A DNA stretch of 63,004 bases, taken from positions 1 through 63,004 of the forward strand of contig VGOB01000002.1 in NCBI GenBank assembly GCA_016865935.1. Reading direction: 5' to 3'. The DNA comes from Chloroflexota bacterium. Its GTDB lineage: Bacteria > Chloroflexota > Anaerolineae > UBA4142. The position numbers and the translations under genes were made by a program. The notes beneath the pieces are model-generated. The model worked only from the letters and a program-made list of their open reading frames with translations. It had not been told where the DNA came from and ran no database searches. Below are positions 32,062 through 39,054 of this stretch, in pieces (the stretch's first letter is position 1; every line of letters starts with the position of its first letter).

Positions 32062-32819
32062 TCGGCAACGACAAAAAAATCGTACAAGCGGCGGAACTGA
32101 TCAAACATTCCAAGCACGCCATCGCGTTGACGGGCGCGGGAGTTTCGACGCGTTCCGGCATTCCCGATTTTCGCGGCACCGGCTCCGGCTTGTGGACGCG
32201 CATCGATCCAATGGTCGTCGCTTCGATTTGGGGTTTCATCGAGCATCCACAGGGTTTTTACGATTGGATCAAGCCGTTGTCCAAAACGATGCTGGCGGCA
32301 AAGCCGAATCCGGCGCATTACGCGCTGGCGGAATTGGAAACGCTGGGTCGCTTGCGCGCGCTGATCACGCAAAACATTGACGACTTGCATCAGCGCGCCG
32401 GCAGTCAACGCGTGCTCGAAGTCCACGGGCATATGCGTCAGGCGACGTGCATCCGTTGTTATTATCTCGCCGATGCCAAGCCGTTCATCGAAAAATTTAT
32501 CGCGGACGACGCGATTCCCACTTGCCCGCGGTGCGGCGGCGCGATGAAACCGAACGTCACGTTGTTTGGCGAAGCGCCGCCGGTGCGCGTGTTGTACGAG
32601 GCGCAGCAAGAATCGGAAAAATGCGACGTGATGATCGTCGCGGGCTCGTCGTTGGAAGTGATGCCGGTCGCGGATCTGCCGGTCGTCGCGCGACGACACG
32701 GCGCGCAGATCGTCATTATCAACAATTCCGCGACGCCGATGGACAAGCAAGCCGCCGTTGTTCTGCGCGAGGATGTCGTCATCGCGTTGCCGAAGATTGT
32801 GGAGCGAGTGAAACAGTGA
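32058..32819 (+). CDS. Sirtuin-type NAD-dependent deacylase (SIR2 family)
   Basis: A 253-residue sirtuin that removes acyl groups from lysines with NAD+. Motifs: 'ALTGAGVSTRSGIPDFRG', 'ITQNIDDLHQRAG', catalytic His in 'VLEVHGHMRQATC', a zinc site of two CxxC pairs (CIRCYY, CPRCGG), 'KPNVTLFGEAPP' and 'MIVAGSSLEVMPVADLP'. The start ATG is within the nfi stop (ATGA). Pairing with a DNA-repair gene is notable but its meaning is unknown. A TTG five codons upstream is a less likely start. Confidence 0.93.
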   Translation: MIGNDKKIVQAAELIKHSKHAIALTGAGVSTRSGIPDFRGTGSGLWTRIDPMVVASIWGFIEHPQGFYDWIKPLSKTMLAAKPNPAHYALAELETLGRLRALITQNIDDLHQRAGSQRVLEVHGHMRQATCIRCYYLADAKPFIEKFIADDAIPTCPRCGGAMKPNVTLFGEAPPVRVLYEAQQESEKCDVMIVAGSSLEVMPVADLPVVARRHGAQIVIINNSATPMDKQAAVVLREDVVIALPKIVERVKQ

Positions 32820-32832
32820 TGGGACGCGGTTG

Positions 32833-32861
32833 TTGGCAATCCAACGTATTTCAGATATAAT
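32833..32861 (+). promoter_or_regulatory. Promoter of the DUF433-DUF5615 pair
   Basis: TTGGCA, 17-base spacer, TATAAT; GGAGAG precedes the ATG at 32883. Confidence 0.72.
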
Positions 32862-32882
32862 CAAGGTATAGGAGAGACCAGA

Positions 32883-33149
32883 ATGAAACGCAAGACGCAG
32901 GCGAAATTTCTAGGACGGTATATCGTGGCTGACCCCGAAATCTGTCATGGTCAACTCACTTTTCGCGGCACACGCATTTTCGTTTCGGATGTGCTAGAGA
33001 TGGTTGCGGATGGAATGGCTTGGGAGACAATAATTGAGCGATGCCATAACCGCATCACCAAAGACGCAATCGCGGAAGCGGTCAAACTCTCCAGCGAAGC
33101 GCTCTACAAGCACGCGGGTGAGTTTGTCCTAGAGCCAATCCCCGCATGA
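32883..33149 (+). CDS. DUF433 family antitoxin
   Basis: An 88-residue DUF433 protein with the usual pattern 'YIVADPEICHGQLTFRGTRI', 'FVSDVLEMVADGMAWETII' and 'ITKDAIAEAVKLSSEAL'. DUF433 proteins are small DNA-binding antitoxin-like partners of DUF5615 PIN-like toxins. The stop overlaps the toxin start (ATGA at 33146). It has its own promoter. In such systems the antitoxin normally represses the operon; no clear operator was identified. Confidence 0.85.
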   Translation: MKRKTQAKFLGRYIVADPEICHGQLTFRGTRIFVSDVLEMVADGMAWETIIERCHNRITKDAIAEAVKLSSEALYKHAGEFVLEPIPA

Positions 33150-33529
33150 ACATCCTCGACGAAAATATTCTCCAAGACCAGCGCGAACTGTTGCGCGGTT
33201 GGGATACCCCCATTCATCAGATTGGTTTCGATGTTGGTCGGTCAGGGATGAAGGACAGGGAAATCGTTCCTTTCCTGCATCAGCAGCACGAGGTCACTTT
33301 TTTCACGCGCGATGGCGATTTCTATGACCGCGATTTGTGTCACACCCGATACTGTTTGGTTCACCTCGCCATTGACAAGGATGAGGTTGCGGCTTTTGTT
33401 CGGCGTGTTCTCCGCCACCCGACATTTGACACGAAAGCCAAGCGAATGGGCAAAGTCATTCGCGCCTCGCGCGCGGGGCTTTCGCTTTGGCAAAGGAACG
33501 CGCAACGTGAGATACGTGTAGATTGGTAG
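33146..33529 (+). CDS. DUF5615 PIN-like toxin
   Basis: A 127-residue PIN-like protein. The acidic residues expected for a Mg-dependent ribonuclease are visible: 'MNILDENI' (D5, E6), 'KDREIV' and 'FFTRDGDFYDRDLC' (D-x-D region), with 'LVHLAI' as core strand. It is translated from an ATG overlapping the antitoxin stop. The C-terminal part (QRNAQREIRVDW) enters a GATTGGTAGATTGG word-repeat, so the end may be altered. The target RNA is unknown. Confidence 0.8.
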   Translation: MNILDENILQDQRELLRGWDTPIHQIGFDVGRSGMKDREIVPFLHQQHEVTFFTRDGDFYDRDLCHTRYCLVHLAIDKDEVAAFVRRVLRHPTFDTKAKRMGKVIRASRAGLSLWQRNAQREIRVDW

Positions 33530-33561
33530 ATTGGTAGATTGGAACAACCTTTGACTCCATT

Positions 33562-33590
33562 TTGACCAGAGTAAGACTCTTGCATATAAT
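33562..33590 (+). promoter_or_regulatory. Promoter of the hydrogenase operon
   Basis: TTGACC, 17-base spacer, perfect TATAAT. A leader of about 200 bases (33597-33798) without a gene follows; it contains a CTGTGTTCCCTGCGTTCTCT word block near 33749-33770. Confidence 0.72.
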
Positions 33591-33798
33591 AATAGATAGA
33601 AGGCGCGACGTTGCGCTTGCTCTGTCGAATCGGAGTGGATTCAGGTGCCGCACGCCTGTCCGATGCTTTTGGCATTGGTGGGGCGTGTTTTGTTCTTCAG
33701 CCCAGAGATCACAAGGCATGATCATTTGGAGTGTTGCGAAGAATCTCCCTGTGTTCCCTGCGTTCTCTGCGGCGACAAATAGGAAGTAGGAGAAGCCG

Positions 33799-34824
33799 AT
33801 GAGTCTAAAGATTATCAACAAATCTGACCTTATGCCGTTCGTCGCGAATATGATGGGCGAGTACGAGGTCATCGGTCCCGTGGCAAACGACATTGGGTTC
33901 AAGTTCGCCACGCTGACCGACGCGTCTCAGGTGCGGCTCAATTACAACACCACCGTGATTCCGCCGCGCAAAACTCTCCTCCCCACGCAAGAGACGCTCT
34001 TCTCGTTTCAAAAGGACATGCTGGCGCCGACGTTCGATATGAAGTGGCGCGTCCTCCTCGGCGTGCACACCTGCGACTTGCACGCGATGTGTATGCTCGA
34101 CGAAGCGTTCGCACGCGGTCAGCCCGACACGCATTATATGAAACGCCGCGCGACGACGACGATCGTCAGCATGGAATGTCTCGACACGTGCGACGAGAAT
34201 TCTTTCTGCAAGAGTATGAACACGCTCACCGCCACGTCGGGTTTCGATTTGCACCTGATTCAACTCGGCGATTTCTACGCGGTGGATGTGGGCACGACGG
34301 CGGGCGAAGCGTTGCTCGCGAACCACGCCAAGTCGCACGAAGCGACGCGCGCGGAAATTGCGTTGCTCGACAAAACGATGTCGCAAAAGTGGTCGAAATT
34401 CCCCGTACGGCTCCACCTCGACGGAAAAGATCTGCCCGCGCTGATGGGCGTTAGTTACAAGAGCCCGCTCTGGGAAGAAGTCGGCAAACGTTGCTTTGGG
34501 TGCGGCTCGTGCAACATCGTTTGTCCCACCTGCTACTGCTTCGACGTGCGCGACGAAGTTTCGATGGATGGCAAGTCCGGCGAACGTTATCGCATCTGGG
34601 ACTCGTGCCAACTCGACGAATTTGCGCGCATCGGCTCCGGCGAAAATTTTCGCAAGACGCACGCGCACCGCTTGCGCCATCGGTTTATGCGCAAAGGCAA
34701 GTACATCGCGGAAGCGTTCCCAGGTCATCAAGGCTGCGTCGGGTGCGGACGTTGCGCGCGCGCATGTCTAGTGGACATTACCCCGGTGGGCGTTTGGAAT
34801 TCCCTGCGCCAGGATCACGCATAG
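33799..34824 (+). CDS. hydB: Group 3b [NiFe] hydrogenase, iron-sulfur (beta) subunit
   Basis: A 341-residue iron-sulfur protein of the sulfhydrogenase beta / anaerobic sulfite reductase A type. It has 'GVHTCDLHAMCMLDEAF', 'MECLDTCDENSFCKSM', a first cluster site near 235-247 (GCGSCNIVCPTCYC) and a second near 313-323 (CVGCGRCARAC), consistent with two 4Fe-4S clusters. It relays electrons between the NiFe module (HydDA) and the flavin subunit HydG. TAGGAGAAGCCG before the ATG is a good ribosome-binding site. First gene of hydBGDA. Confidence 0.9.
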   Translation: MSLKIINKSDLMPFVANMMGEYEVIGPVANDIGFKFATLTDASQVRLNYNTTVIPPRKTLLPTQETLFSFQKDMLAPTFDMKWRVLLGVHTCDLHAMCMLDEAFARGQPDTHYMKRRATTTIVSMECLDTCDENSFCKSMNTLTATSGFDLHLIQLGDFYAVDVGTTAGEALLANHAKSHEATRAEIALLDKTMSQKWSKFPVRLHLDGKDLPALMGVSYKSPLWEEVGKRCFGCGSCNIVCPTCYCFDVRDEVSMDGKSGERYRIWDSCQLDEFARIGSGENFRKTHAHRLRHRFMRKGKYIAEAFPGHQGCVGCGRCARACLVDITPVGVWNSLRQDHA

Positions 34825-34833
34825 GAGGCAAAG

Positions 34834-35670
34834 ATGTCAATACCTGCGATCGAATCTATTTACCTGCCGACCCTGGCGTGGATTTCCAAAGTCGAAACGA
34901 TGACGGCGACGGAAAAGTTTTATACTGTCGAATTGCCGCGCGGTCAATCGCTGGGACACAAGCCGGGTCAATTCGTCCAGATCAGTTTGAATGGCATCGG
35001 CGAAGCGCCCATTTCGATTTCGTCATCGCCGAGCCGCAGTAACGGCAAGTTCGAGATGTGCGTCCGTAAAGTTGGCGATGTGACGACCGCGTTGCACAAC
35101 TTGGGCGAAGGCGCGCAAATCGGCGTGCGCGGTCCGTACGGGCGCGGTTTTCCCGTCGAACAATTCGAAGGGCGCGATATTCTCGTCGCGGCGGGCGGCT
35201 TGTCGCTGGCGCCGGTGCGGAGCGTGATCAATCAGATTTTCGACCATCGCAAAAAGTACGATCGCTTTATCATTCTCTACGGCGCGAAAAATCCGGGCGA
35301 GTTGCTGTTCAAGGAAGAACGCGAGGAATGGAAAAAGCGGAGCGACGTCGAATTTCTCGAAACGGTGGACAAGGGCACGCCCGAGTGGACAGGCAACGTC
35401 GGCGTCATCACGACCTTGTTTCCGAAGATCACCGTCAACCCGCGTAACACGGTCGCGATCACCGAAGGTCCGCCGATTATGTACCGGTTCGTGTTGATGG
35501 AATTGCTCGGCAAGGGCATTCCCGAAGATCAAATCTGGGTCTCGCTCGAACGCCGGATGAAATGCGGCGTCGGCAAGTGCGGTCACTGTCAACTCGATCA
35601 TTTCTACTGCTGTCAGCACGGACCGTCGTTCAACTACGCCGAGATTAAAGGTGTGATGGAGGCGCTCTAA
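34834..35670 (+). CDS. hydG: Group 3b hydrogenase, FAD/NAD(P)-binding (gamma) subunit
   Basis: A 278-residue ferredoxin-NADP-reductase-like subunit. FAD site: 'PGQFVQISLNGIGEAPISIS'; NAD(P) site: 'ILVAAGGLSLAPVRSVINQI' and 'YGAKNPGELLF'; the C-terminal 2Fe-2S cluster: 'RRMKCGVGKCGHCQLDHFYC'. It exchanges electrons with NAD(P)H in the cytoplasm. AGGAGG precedes the ATG. The stop and the start of hydD overlap by one base (TAATG). Confidence 0.92.
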   Translation: MSIPAIESIYLPTLAWISKVETMTATEKFYTVELPRGQSLGHKPGQFVQISLNGIGEAPISISSSPSRSNGKFEMCVRKVGDVTTALHNLGEGAQIGVRGPYGRGFPVEQFEGRDILVAAGGLSLAPVRSVINQIFDHRKKYDRFIILYGAKNPGELLFKEEREEWKKRSDVEFLETVDKGTPEWTGNVGVITTLFPKITVNPRNTVAITEGPPIMYRFVLMELLGKGIPEDQIWVSLERRMKCGVGKCGHCQLDHFYCCQHGPSFNYAEIKGVMEAL

Positions 35671-36413
35671 TGAAACCCAAAGTAGCATTTTTCGATTTCA
35701 CGAGTTGCGAAGGTTGCCAACTCACCGTCGTGGATTCACTCCAGACACATCTTGATTTGCTCGACGTGGTGGAGATCGTCCAGTTCCGCGAAGCGATGTC
35801 TGAACGCGGCGAAGATTACGCCATCGCGTTCGTCGAAGGATCGATCACGCGCGAAGCGGACGAGGCGCGCCTCAAGCAGATTCGCGAGCAAGCCGCGCTG
35901 GTCGTCGCGCTCGGCGCGTGCGCGCATCTCGGCGGCGTCAACGCGATCAAAAATCTCGCGCCGCTCGACGACGTGCGCCAGTACGTCTACGGGGACAAGC
36001 ACAAGTGGTACGAAACGTACGCCGCGCGCCCGATCAGTGCGGTCGTCAAAGTGGACGCGTTCATCCCCGGTTGCCCGATTGATCGCGAAGAATTTATTCG
36101 CGTCGTCAAAGCGGTGCTGCTCGGCAAGAAACCGCCGATTCCCGATTATCCGGTGTGCGTGGAATGTAAGTTGAAAGAAAATAATTGTATGTTCCACAAA
36201 GGCGGCTTTTGTTTGGGTCCCGTCACGCGCGCGGGTTGCGGCGCGATTTGCCCAACCTACAGCGATGGCTGCGAAGGTTGTCGCGGCGCGATCCCGAATC
36301 CGAACCAGGACGCGATGAAGGACGTGTTGAAAGAACACGGTCTCACCGTTGACGAAGTAATGGCGCGGATGACGATGTTTAACGCGTTTGACGCTAGTCA
36401 ATTGGGGAAATAG
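35670..36413 (+). CDS. hydD: Group 3b hydrogenase, small (delta) subunit
   Basis: A 247-residue hydrogenase small subunit, related to the 20-kDa subunit of Complex I. The proximal-cluster ligands appear in 'FTSCEGCQLTVVD', 'LGACAHLGGVNA' and 'FIPGCPIDREEF'. The C-terminal part adds several cysteines (CVECKLKENNCMF, CLGPVTRAGCGAICP, GCEGCRG) for further clusters. GGAGG lies in the end of hydG. It forms the catalytic heterodimer with HydA. Confidence 0.92.
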   Translation: MKPKVAFFDFTSCEGCQLTVVDSLQTHLDLLDVVEIVQFREAMSERGEDYAIAFVEGSITREADEARLKQIREQAALVVALGACAHLGGVNAIKNLAPLDDVRQYVYGDKHKWYETYAARPISAVVKVDAFIPGCPIDREEFIRVVKAVLLGKKPPIPDYPVCVECKLKENNCMFHKGGFCLGPVTRAGCGAICPTYSDGCEGCRGAIPNPNQDAMKDVLKEHGLTVDEVMARMTMFNAFDASQLGK

Positions 36414-36490
36414 TCAATTAGTGATTGGTGATTGGTGGCTAGTCACTAATTGACCAATTACTAATTGACTAATCACAAGTTGACTAATCA
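36412..36490. repeat. Inverted word-repeat, word TAGTGATTGG / CTAATTGACTA
   Basis: CAATTAGTGATTGGTGATTG is followed by CTAATTGACCAATTACTAAT, a hairpin between hydD and hydA, inside the operon and ending just before GAGGATAAC of hydA. Confidence 0.85.
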
Positions 36491-36501
36491 CGAGGATAAC
36501 T

Positions 36502-37794
36502 ATGGCACAAAATATGAAAATAGACGTTCACCACGTCACGCGCGTCGAAGGGCACGGCAACATCACGGTCAACGCGAAGAATGGCGTGCTGGAAGAATGT
36601 CGGCTCGACATCGTGGAAACGCCGCGCTTTTTTGAAGCGATGTTGCGTGGACGCCCGTACACCGACGCGAGCCACATCACGTCGCGCATCTGCGGCATCT
36701 GCGCGGTCGGTCACGCGACCGCGTCACTGCGCGCATCCGAAACCGCGCTCGGCGTCGAATTGTCCGAGCAAGCGTGGTTGCTGCGTAAATTGATTTTTCA
36801 CGGCGAGATCCTTGACAGCCACGTCTTGCACACGTATATGCTCGTCGCGCCCGACTTTTTCAAAGTGGGCAGCGTGATTCCGCTCGCAGGCATCGCGCCC
36901 GACGCGGTTTTGCGCGCGCTGCGAATGAAAAAACTCGCGGGCGATTTGTGCGCGATGGTCGGCGGGCGGCACACGCATCCGATCGCGATGAGCGTCGGCG
37001 GGTTCACGCATCTGCCGACCGTTGACGAACTCAAGGCGATGCGCGCGCGCTTGATCGACGCGCGCAAGGATATGGACGAGACGGTCGCGCTCTTCAAGAC
37101 CTTGCCGTGGCCCCAATTCACGCGCGAGACGGAATACGTCGCGCTGAGCAAGCCCGACGAGTACGCGTTCATTGACGGCACGATTACGACGACCGACGGC
37201 GGCAGGTATCACTTGAACGATTACCGCAAAGTGACAAACGAAAAATGCGTCGAACATTCGTCGTCCAAGCACACCGCACACAAACGCGAATCGTATATGG
37301 TCGGCGCGCTCGCGCGGTTCAACGTCAACTCCAAGCAGTTGCATCCCAAAGCGCAAGAAGCTGCGGACGCGCTGGGGCTGAAAGCGGTTTGCACGAATCC
37401 GTACCTGAACAGCGCGGCGCAAGTCGTCGAAATGGTGCACAGCATTGAAGAGTCCGTCAAGATTTGCGACGAACTGATCGCGCGCGGGATCAAGAAAGAA
37501 GACGCGTACAAATTTGCGGGCAAGGGCGGCACGGGCGTCGGCGCGTGCGAAGTGCCGCGCGGGCTCTTGTTCCACAACTATGAAATCGGCGACGATGGCA
37601 AGATCGTCAACGCGAACTGCATCATTCCGACGGGGCAAAATCTCGCGAACATCGAAGCGGATATGCGCGCGCTCGTCCCACAAATTCTCGATCAAGGCCA
37701 GGAAAAAGTGACGTTCGCGCTGGAAATGCTCGTGCGCGCGTACGATCCCTGCATTTCGTGCTCGGTGCATTTTCTGGATGTCAAGTTTGTATAG
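36502..37794 (+). CDS. hydA: Group 3b hydrogenase, NiFe large (alpha) subunit
   Basis: A 430-residue catalytic subunit. The N-terminal nickel motif L1 is 'RICGICAVGHAT' (Cys65, Cys68) and the C-terminal motif L2 is 'DPCISCSVH' (Cys417, Cys420, His423). Both Ni-Fe ligand pairs are present, so the site looks functional. After His423 only seven residues remain (FLDVKFV), the part normally removed by a maturation peptidase once the metal is inserted; that peptidase is the next gene. The order beta-gamma-small-large matches group 3b NADP-linked bidirectional hydrogenases. The other maturation genes (hypA-F) are not in the window. Confidence 0.94.
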   Translation: MAQNMKIDVHHVTRVEGHGNITVNAKNGVLEECRLDIVETPRFFEAMLRGRPYTDASHITSRICGICAVGHATASLRASETALGVELSEQAWLLRKLIFHGEILDSHVLHTYMLVAPDFFKVGSVIPLAGIAPDAVLRALRMKKLAGDLCAMVGGRHTHPIAMSVGGFTHLPTVDELKAMRARLIDARKDMDETVALFKTLPWPQFTRETEYVALSKPDEYAFIDGTITTTDGGRYHLNDYRKVTNEKCVEHSSSKHTAHKRESYMVGALARFNVNSKQLHPKAQEAADALGLKAVCTNPYLNSAAQVVEMVHSIEESVKICDELIARGIKKEDAYKFAGKGGTGVGACEVPRGLLFHNYEIGDDGKIVNANCIIPTGQNLANIEADMRALVPQILDQGQEKVTFALEMLVRAYDPCISCSVHFLDVKFV

Positions 37795-37880
37795 TTGGAT
37801 AGCTTGATAGTTGGGTAGTTGGATGGTTGGCTAGTTCGACTGCAAAACTATCCAACTATGTAACTATGCAACTACCCGAC
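37795..37880. repeat. Inverted word-repeat, word AGTTGGATAG / CTATCCAACTA
   Basis: AGTTGGATAGCTTGATAGTT copies are followed by AACTATCCAACTATGTAACT. It fills the gap between hydA and its peptidase gene and leaves no visible ribosome-binding site for the peptidase. Confidence 0.85.
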
Positions 37881-37881
37881 T

Positions 37882-38499
37882 ATGAAACCCATCCTGGTTC
37901 TCGGTCTCGGTAATCCGTTGCAAGGCGATGATGGTGTTGGTTGCCGCGTCGCGCAGGAGTTGGAACGTGTCATTGCGAGCCGTCCTGAGCAGAGCGTAGC
38001 GGAGTCGAAGGAAGCGGCGAAGCAATCTCCAACTCGCGAATCGGAGATTGCTTCGTCGCAGCCCTTCGACTCCGCAGCACAAAACGCTGCTCCGCTCAGG
38101 GTGCTCCTCGCAATGACACGATGGCAAGATGTCGAGGTGATGGATGGCGGGACGCCCGGCGTCGGCTTGCTGAATGTGATCGAAAGGCGCGCGCGCGTGA
38201 TCATCATTGACGCGGCAGAGATGAGCATCGCGCCGGGAGCATTTCGGCGATTCACGCCGGAGCAAGTCGCGCTGACCGGTTCCGCGCAGCGATTCTCGCT
38301 GCATCGTTCCGGCGTCGCGGACGCGCTCGCGCTGGCGCGCGAATTGAAAATCGAACTGCCCGAAATCATTTTCTTCGGCGTTCAACCGGCAAGCGTCGAA
38401 TGGCGCGACGCACTCAGTCCGGCAGTGCAGGGCGCGGTGCCGCGCGTGATCGAAGCGATACTCAACGAATTGAATCAAAGGATGAAATCAGAAGGATGA
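37882..38499 (+). CDS. Hydrogenase maturation peptidase carrying an in-frame 51-codon element
   Basis: A HycI/HybD-family endopeptidase of 205 residues that trims the C-terminus of the NiFe large subunit. Core: 'ILVLGLGNPLQGDDGVG' (Asp16/17, nickel sensing), 'DVEVMDGGTPGVGLL', 'RVIIIDAAEM', and His in 'FSLHRSGVADAL'. Between residues 29 and 80 a 153-bp palindromic element (37967-38119) adds 51 codons ('IASRPEQSVAESKEAAKQ...'). Removing it gives ELE-RWQDVEVMDGG and a 154-residue protein, the normal family size. The frame is kept, so the gene may still work if the loop is tolerated. No ribosome-binding site is seen before the ATG. The tail (NQRMKSEG) reads into the next repeat. Confidence 0.88.
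   Translation: MKPILVLGLGNPLQGDDGVGCRVAQELERVIASRPEQSVAESKEAAKQSPTRESEIASSQPFDSAAQNAAPLRVLLAMTRWQDVEVMDGGTPGVGLLNVIERRARVIIIDAAEMSIAPGAFRRFTPEQVALTGSAQRFSLHRSGVADALALARELKIELPEIIFFGVQPASVEWRDALSPAVQGAVPRVIEAILNELNQRMKSEG
37967..38119. mobile_element. TGTCATTGCGAG palindromic element (MITE-like) inside the peptidase gene
   Basis: A 153-bp element with perfect 13-bp ends (GTGTCATTGCGAG / CTCGCAATGACAC). It is one long imperfect palindrome: internal arms GAAGCAATCTCC / GGAGATTGCTTC and GAGTCGAAGG / CCTTCGACTC. Related copies: 56520-56603 and, more diverged, 16755-16842. No transposase is encoded; it resembles a miniature inverted-repeat element moved in trans. Confidence 0.88.
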
Positions 38500-38548
38500 A
38501 GGATGAAAAATTTATTCATCCCTCCGCCTTCATCCTTCATCCTTGATT
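38482..38548. repeat. Inverted word-repeat, word AGGATGA / TCATCCT
   Basis: AGAAGGATGAAGGATGAAAA pairs with CTTCATCCTTCATCCTTG. The same word recurs at 51240-51325, 53660-53740 and 61855-61923. Confidence 0.85.
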
Positions 38549-38561
38549 TTAGGAGTTCACT

Positions 38562-38963
38562 ATGGCAAATGAAAAAATTCTGATTATTGACGATGACGAC
38601 GATCTGGTGCTGGCGATGCGCTTGCCGCTCGAAGCCGCGGGCTACAAAGTGGCGCGCGCAGCCAACGGCGAAGAAGGGCTGAAAAAAGTCAAAGAAGTCA
38701 AGCCCGATCTGATCATCCTCGACGTGATGATGGACTCGACGACGGCGGGCTTTCAAGTGTCGCTCGCGCTCCGCAGTCCTGATCCAACATCGGAGTACAA
38801 AGCGTACAGCAAAATTCCGATCCTGATGTTGACGGCGATTCACTCGACCACGCCGTTGCGCTTTGGACCCGACCAAGAGTATCTGCCCGTAGATACCTTC
38901 ATCGAAAAACCGATCGAACCGGCGAAACTGCTCGACCAGGTCCGCAAACATTTGAAATCCTGA
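38562..38963 (+). CDS. Stand-alone response-regulator receiver protein
   Basis: A 133-residue single receiver domain: acidic cluster 'LIIDDDDDLV', phospho-acceptor Asp in 'LIILDVMMDS', Thr in 'ILMLTAIHS' and Lys in 'FIEKPIEPAKLL'. An insertion around residues 65-95 ('RSPDPTSEYKAYSKIP', 'TPLRFGPDQEYLP') is unlike standard CheY. No output domain. AGGAG precedes the ATG. It is followed by a membrane histidine kinase and preceded by the hydrogenase peptidase; pairing with the kinase is likely, a link to hydrogenase control is only possible. Confidence 0.9.
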   Translation: MANEKILIIDDDDDLVLAMRLPLEAAGYKVARAANGEEGLKKVKEVKPDLIILDVMMDSTTAGFQVSLALRSPDPTSEYKAYSKIPILMLTAIHSTTPLRFGPDQEYLPVDTFIEKPIEPAKLLDQVRKHLKS

Positions 38964-38965
38964 TC

Positions 38966-39041
38966 GTAAGGGCGAAGCAGTGGCAGAGTTGCCGCGTCGA
39001 TCGAGCAGTCGGCATCAGCCAATGCTTCGCCCCTACCTTTT
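38966..39041. terminator. GTAGGGGCG palindrome, copy 2, with T-run
   Basis: Arms GTAAGGGCGAAGCA / TGCTTCGCCCCTAC (one mismatch) followed by CTTTTTG; probable terminator of the receiver gene and a member of the GTAGGGGCG family. Confidence 0.75.
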
Positions 39042-39054
39042 TGCGGTGGTGATT

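Noticed and set aside
33597-33798. Small gene in the hydrogenase leader
   Set aside because: A 75-codon frame exists, but it has no ribosome-binding site or recognisable features; the region is better read as leader with word-repeat remains.
36724-37770. 348-codon minus-strand frame over hydA
   Set aside because: The plus strand carries both nickel motifs; the opposite frame is a GC-driven shadow.
37882-38499. Peptidase gene called as pseudogene
   Set aside because: The inserted 51 codons keep the frame and all catalytic residues remain, so inactivation is not shown by the sequence.
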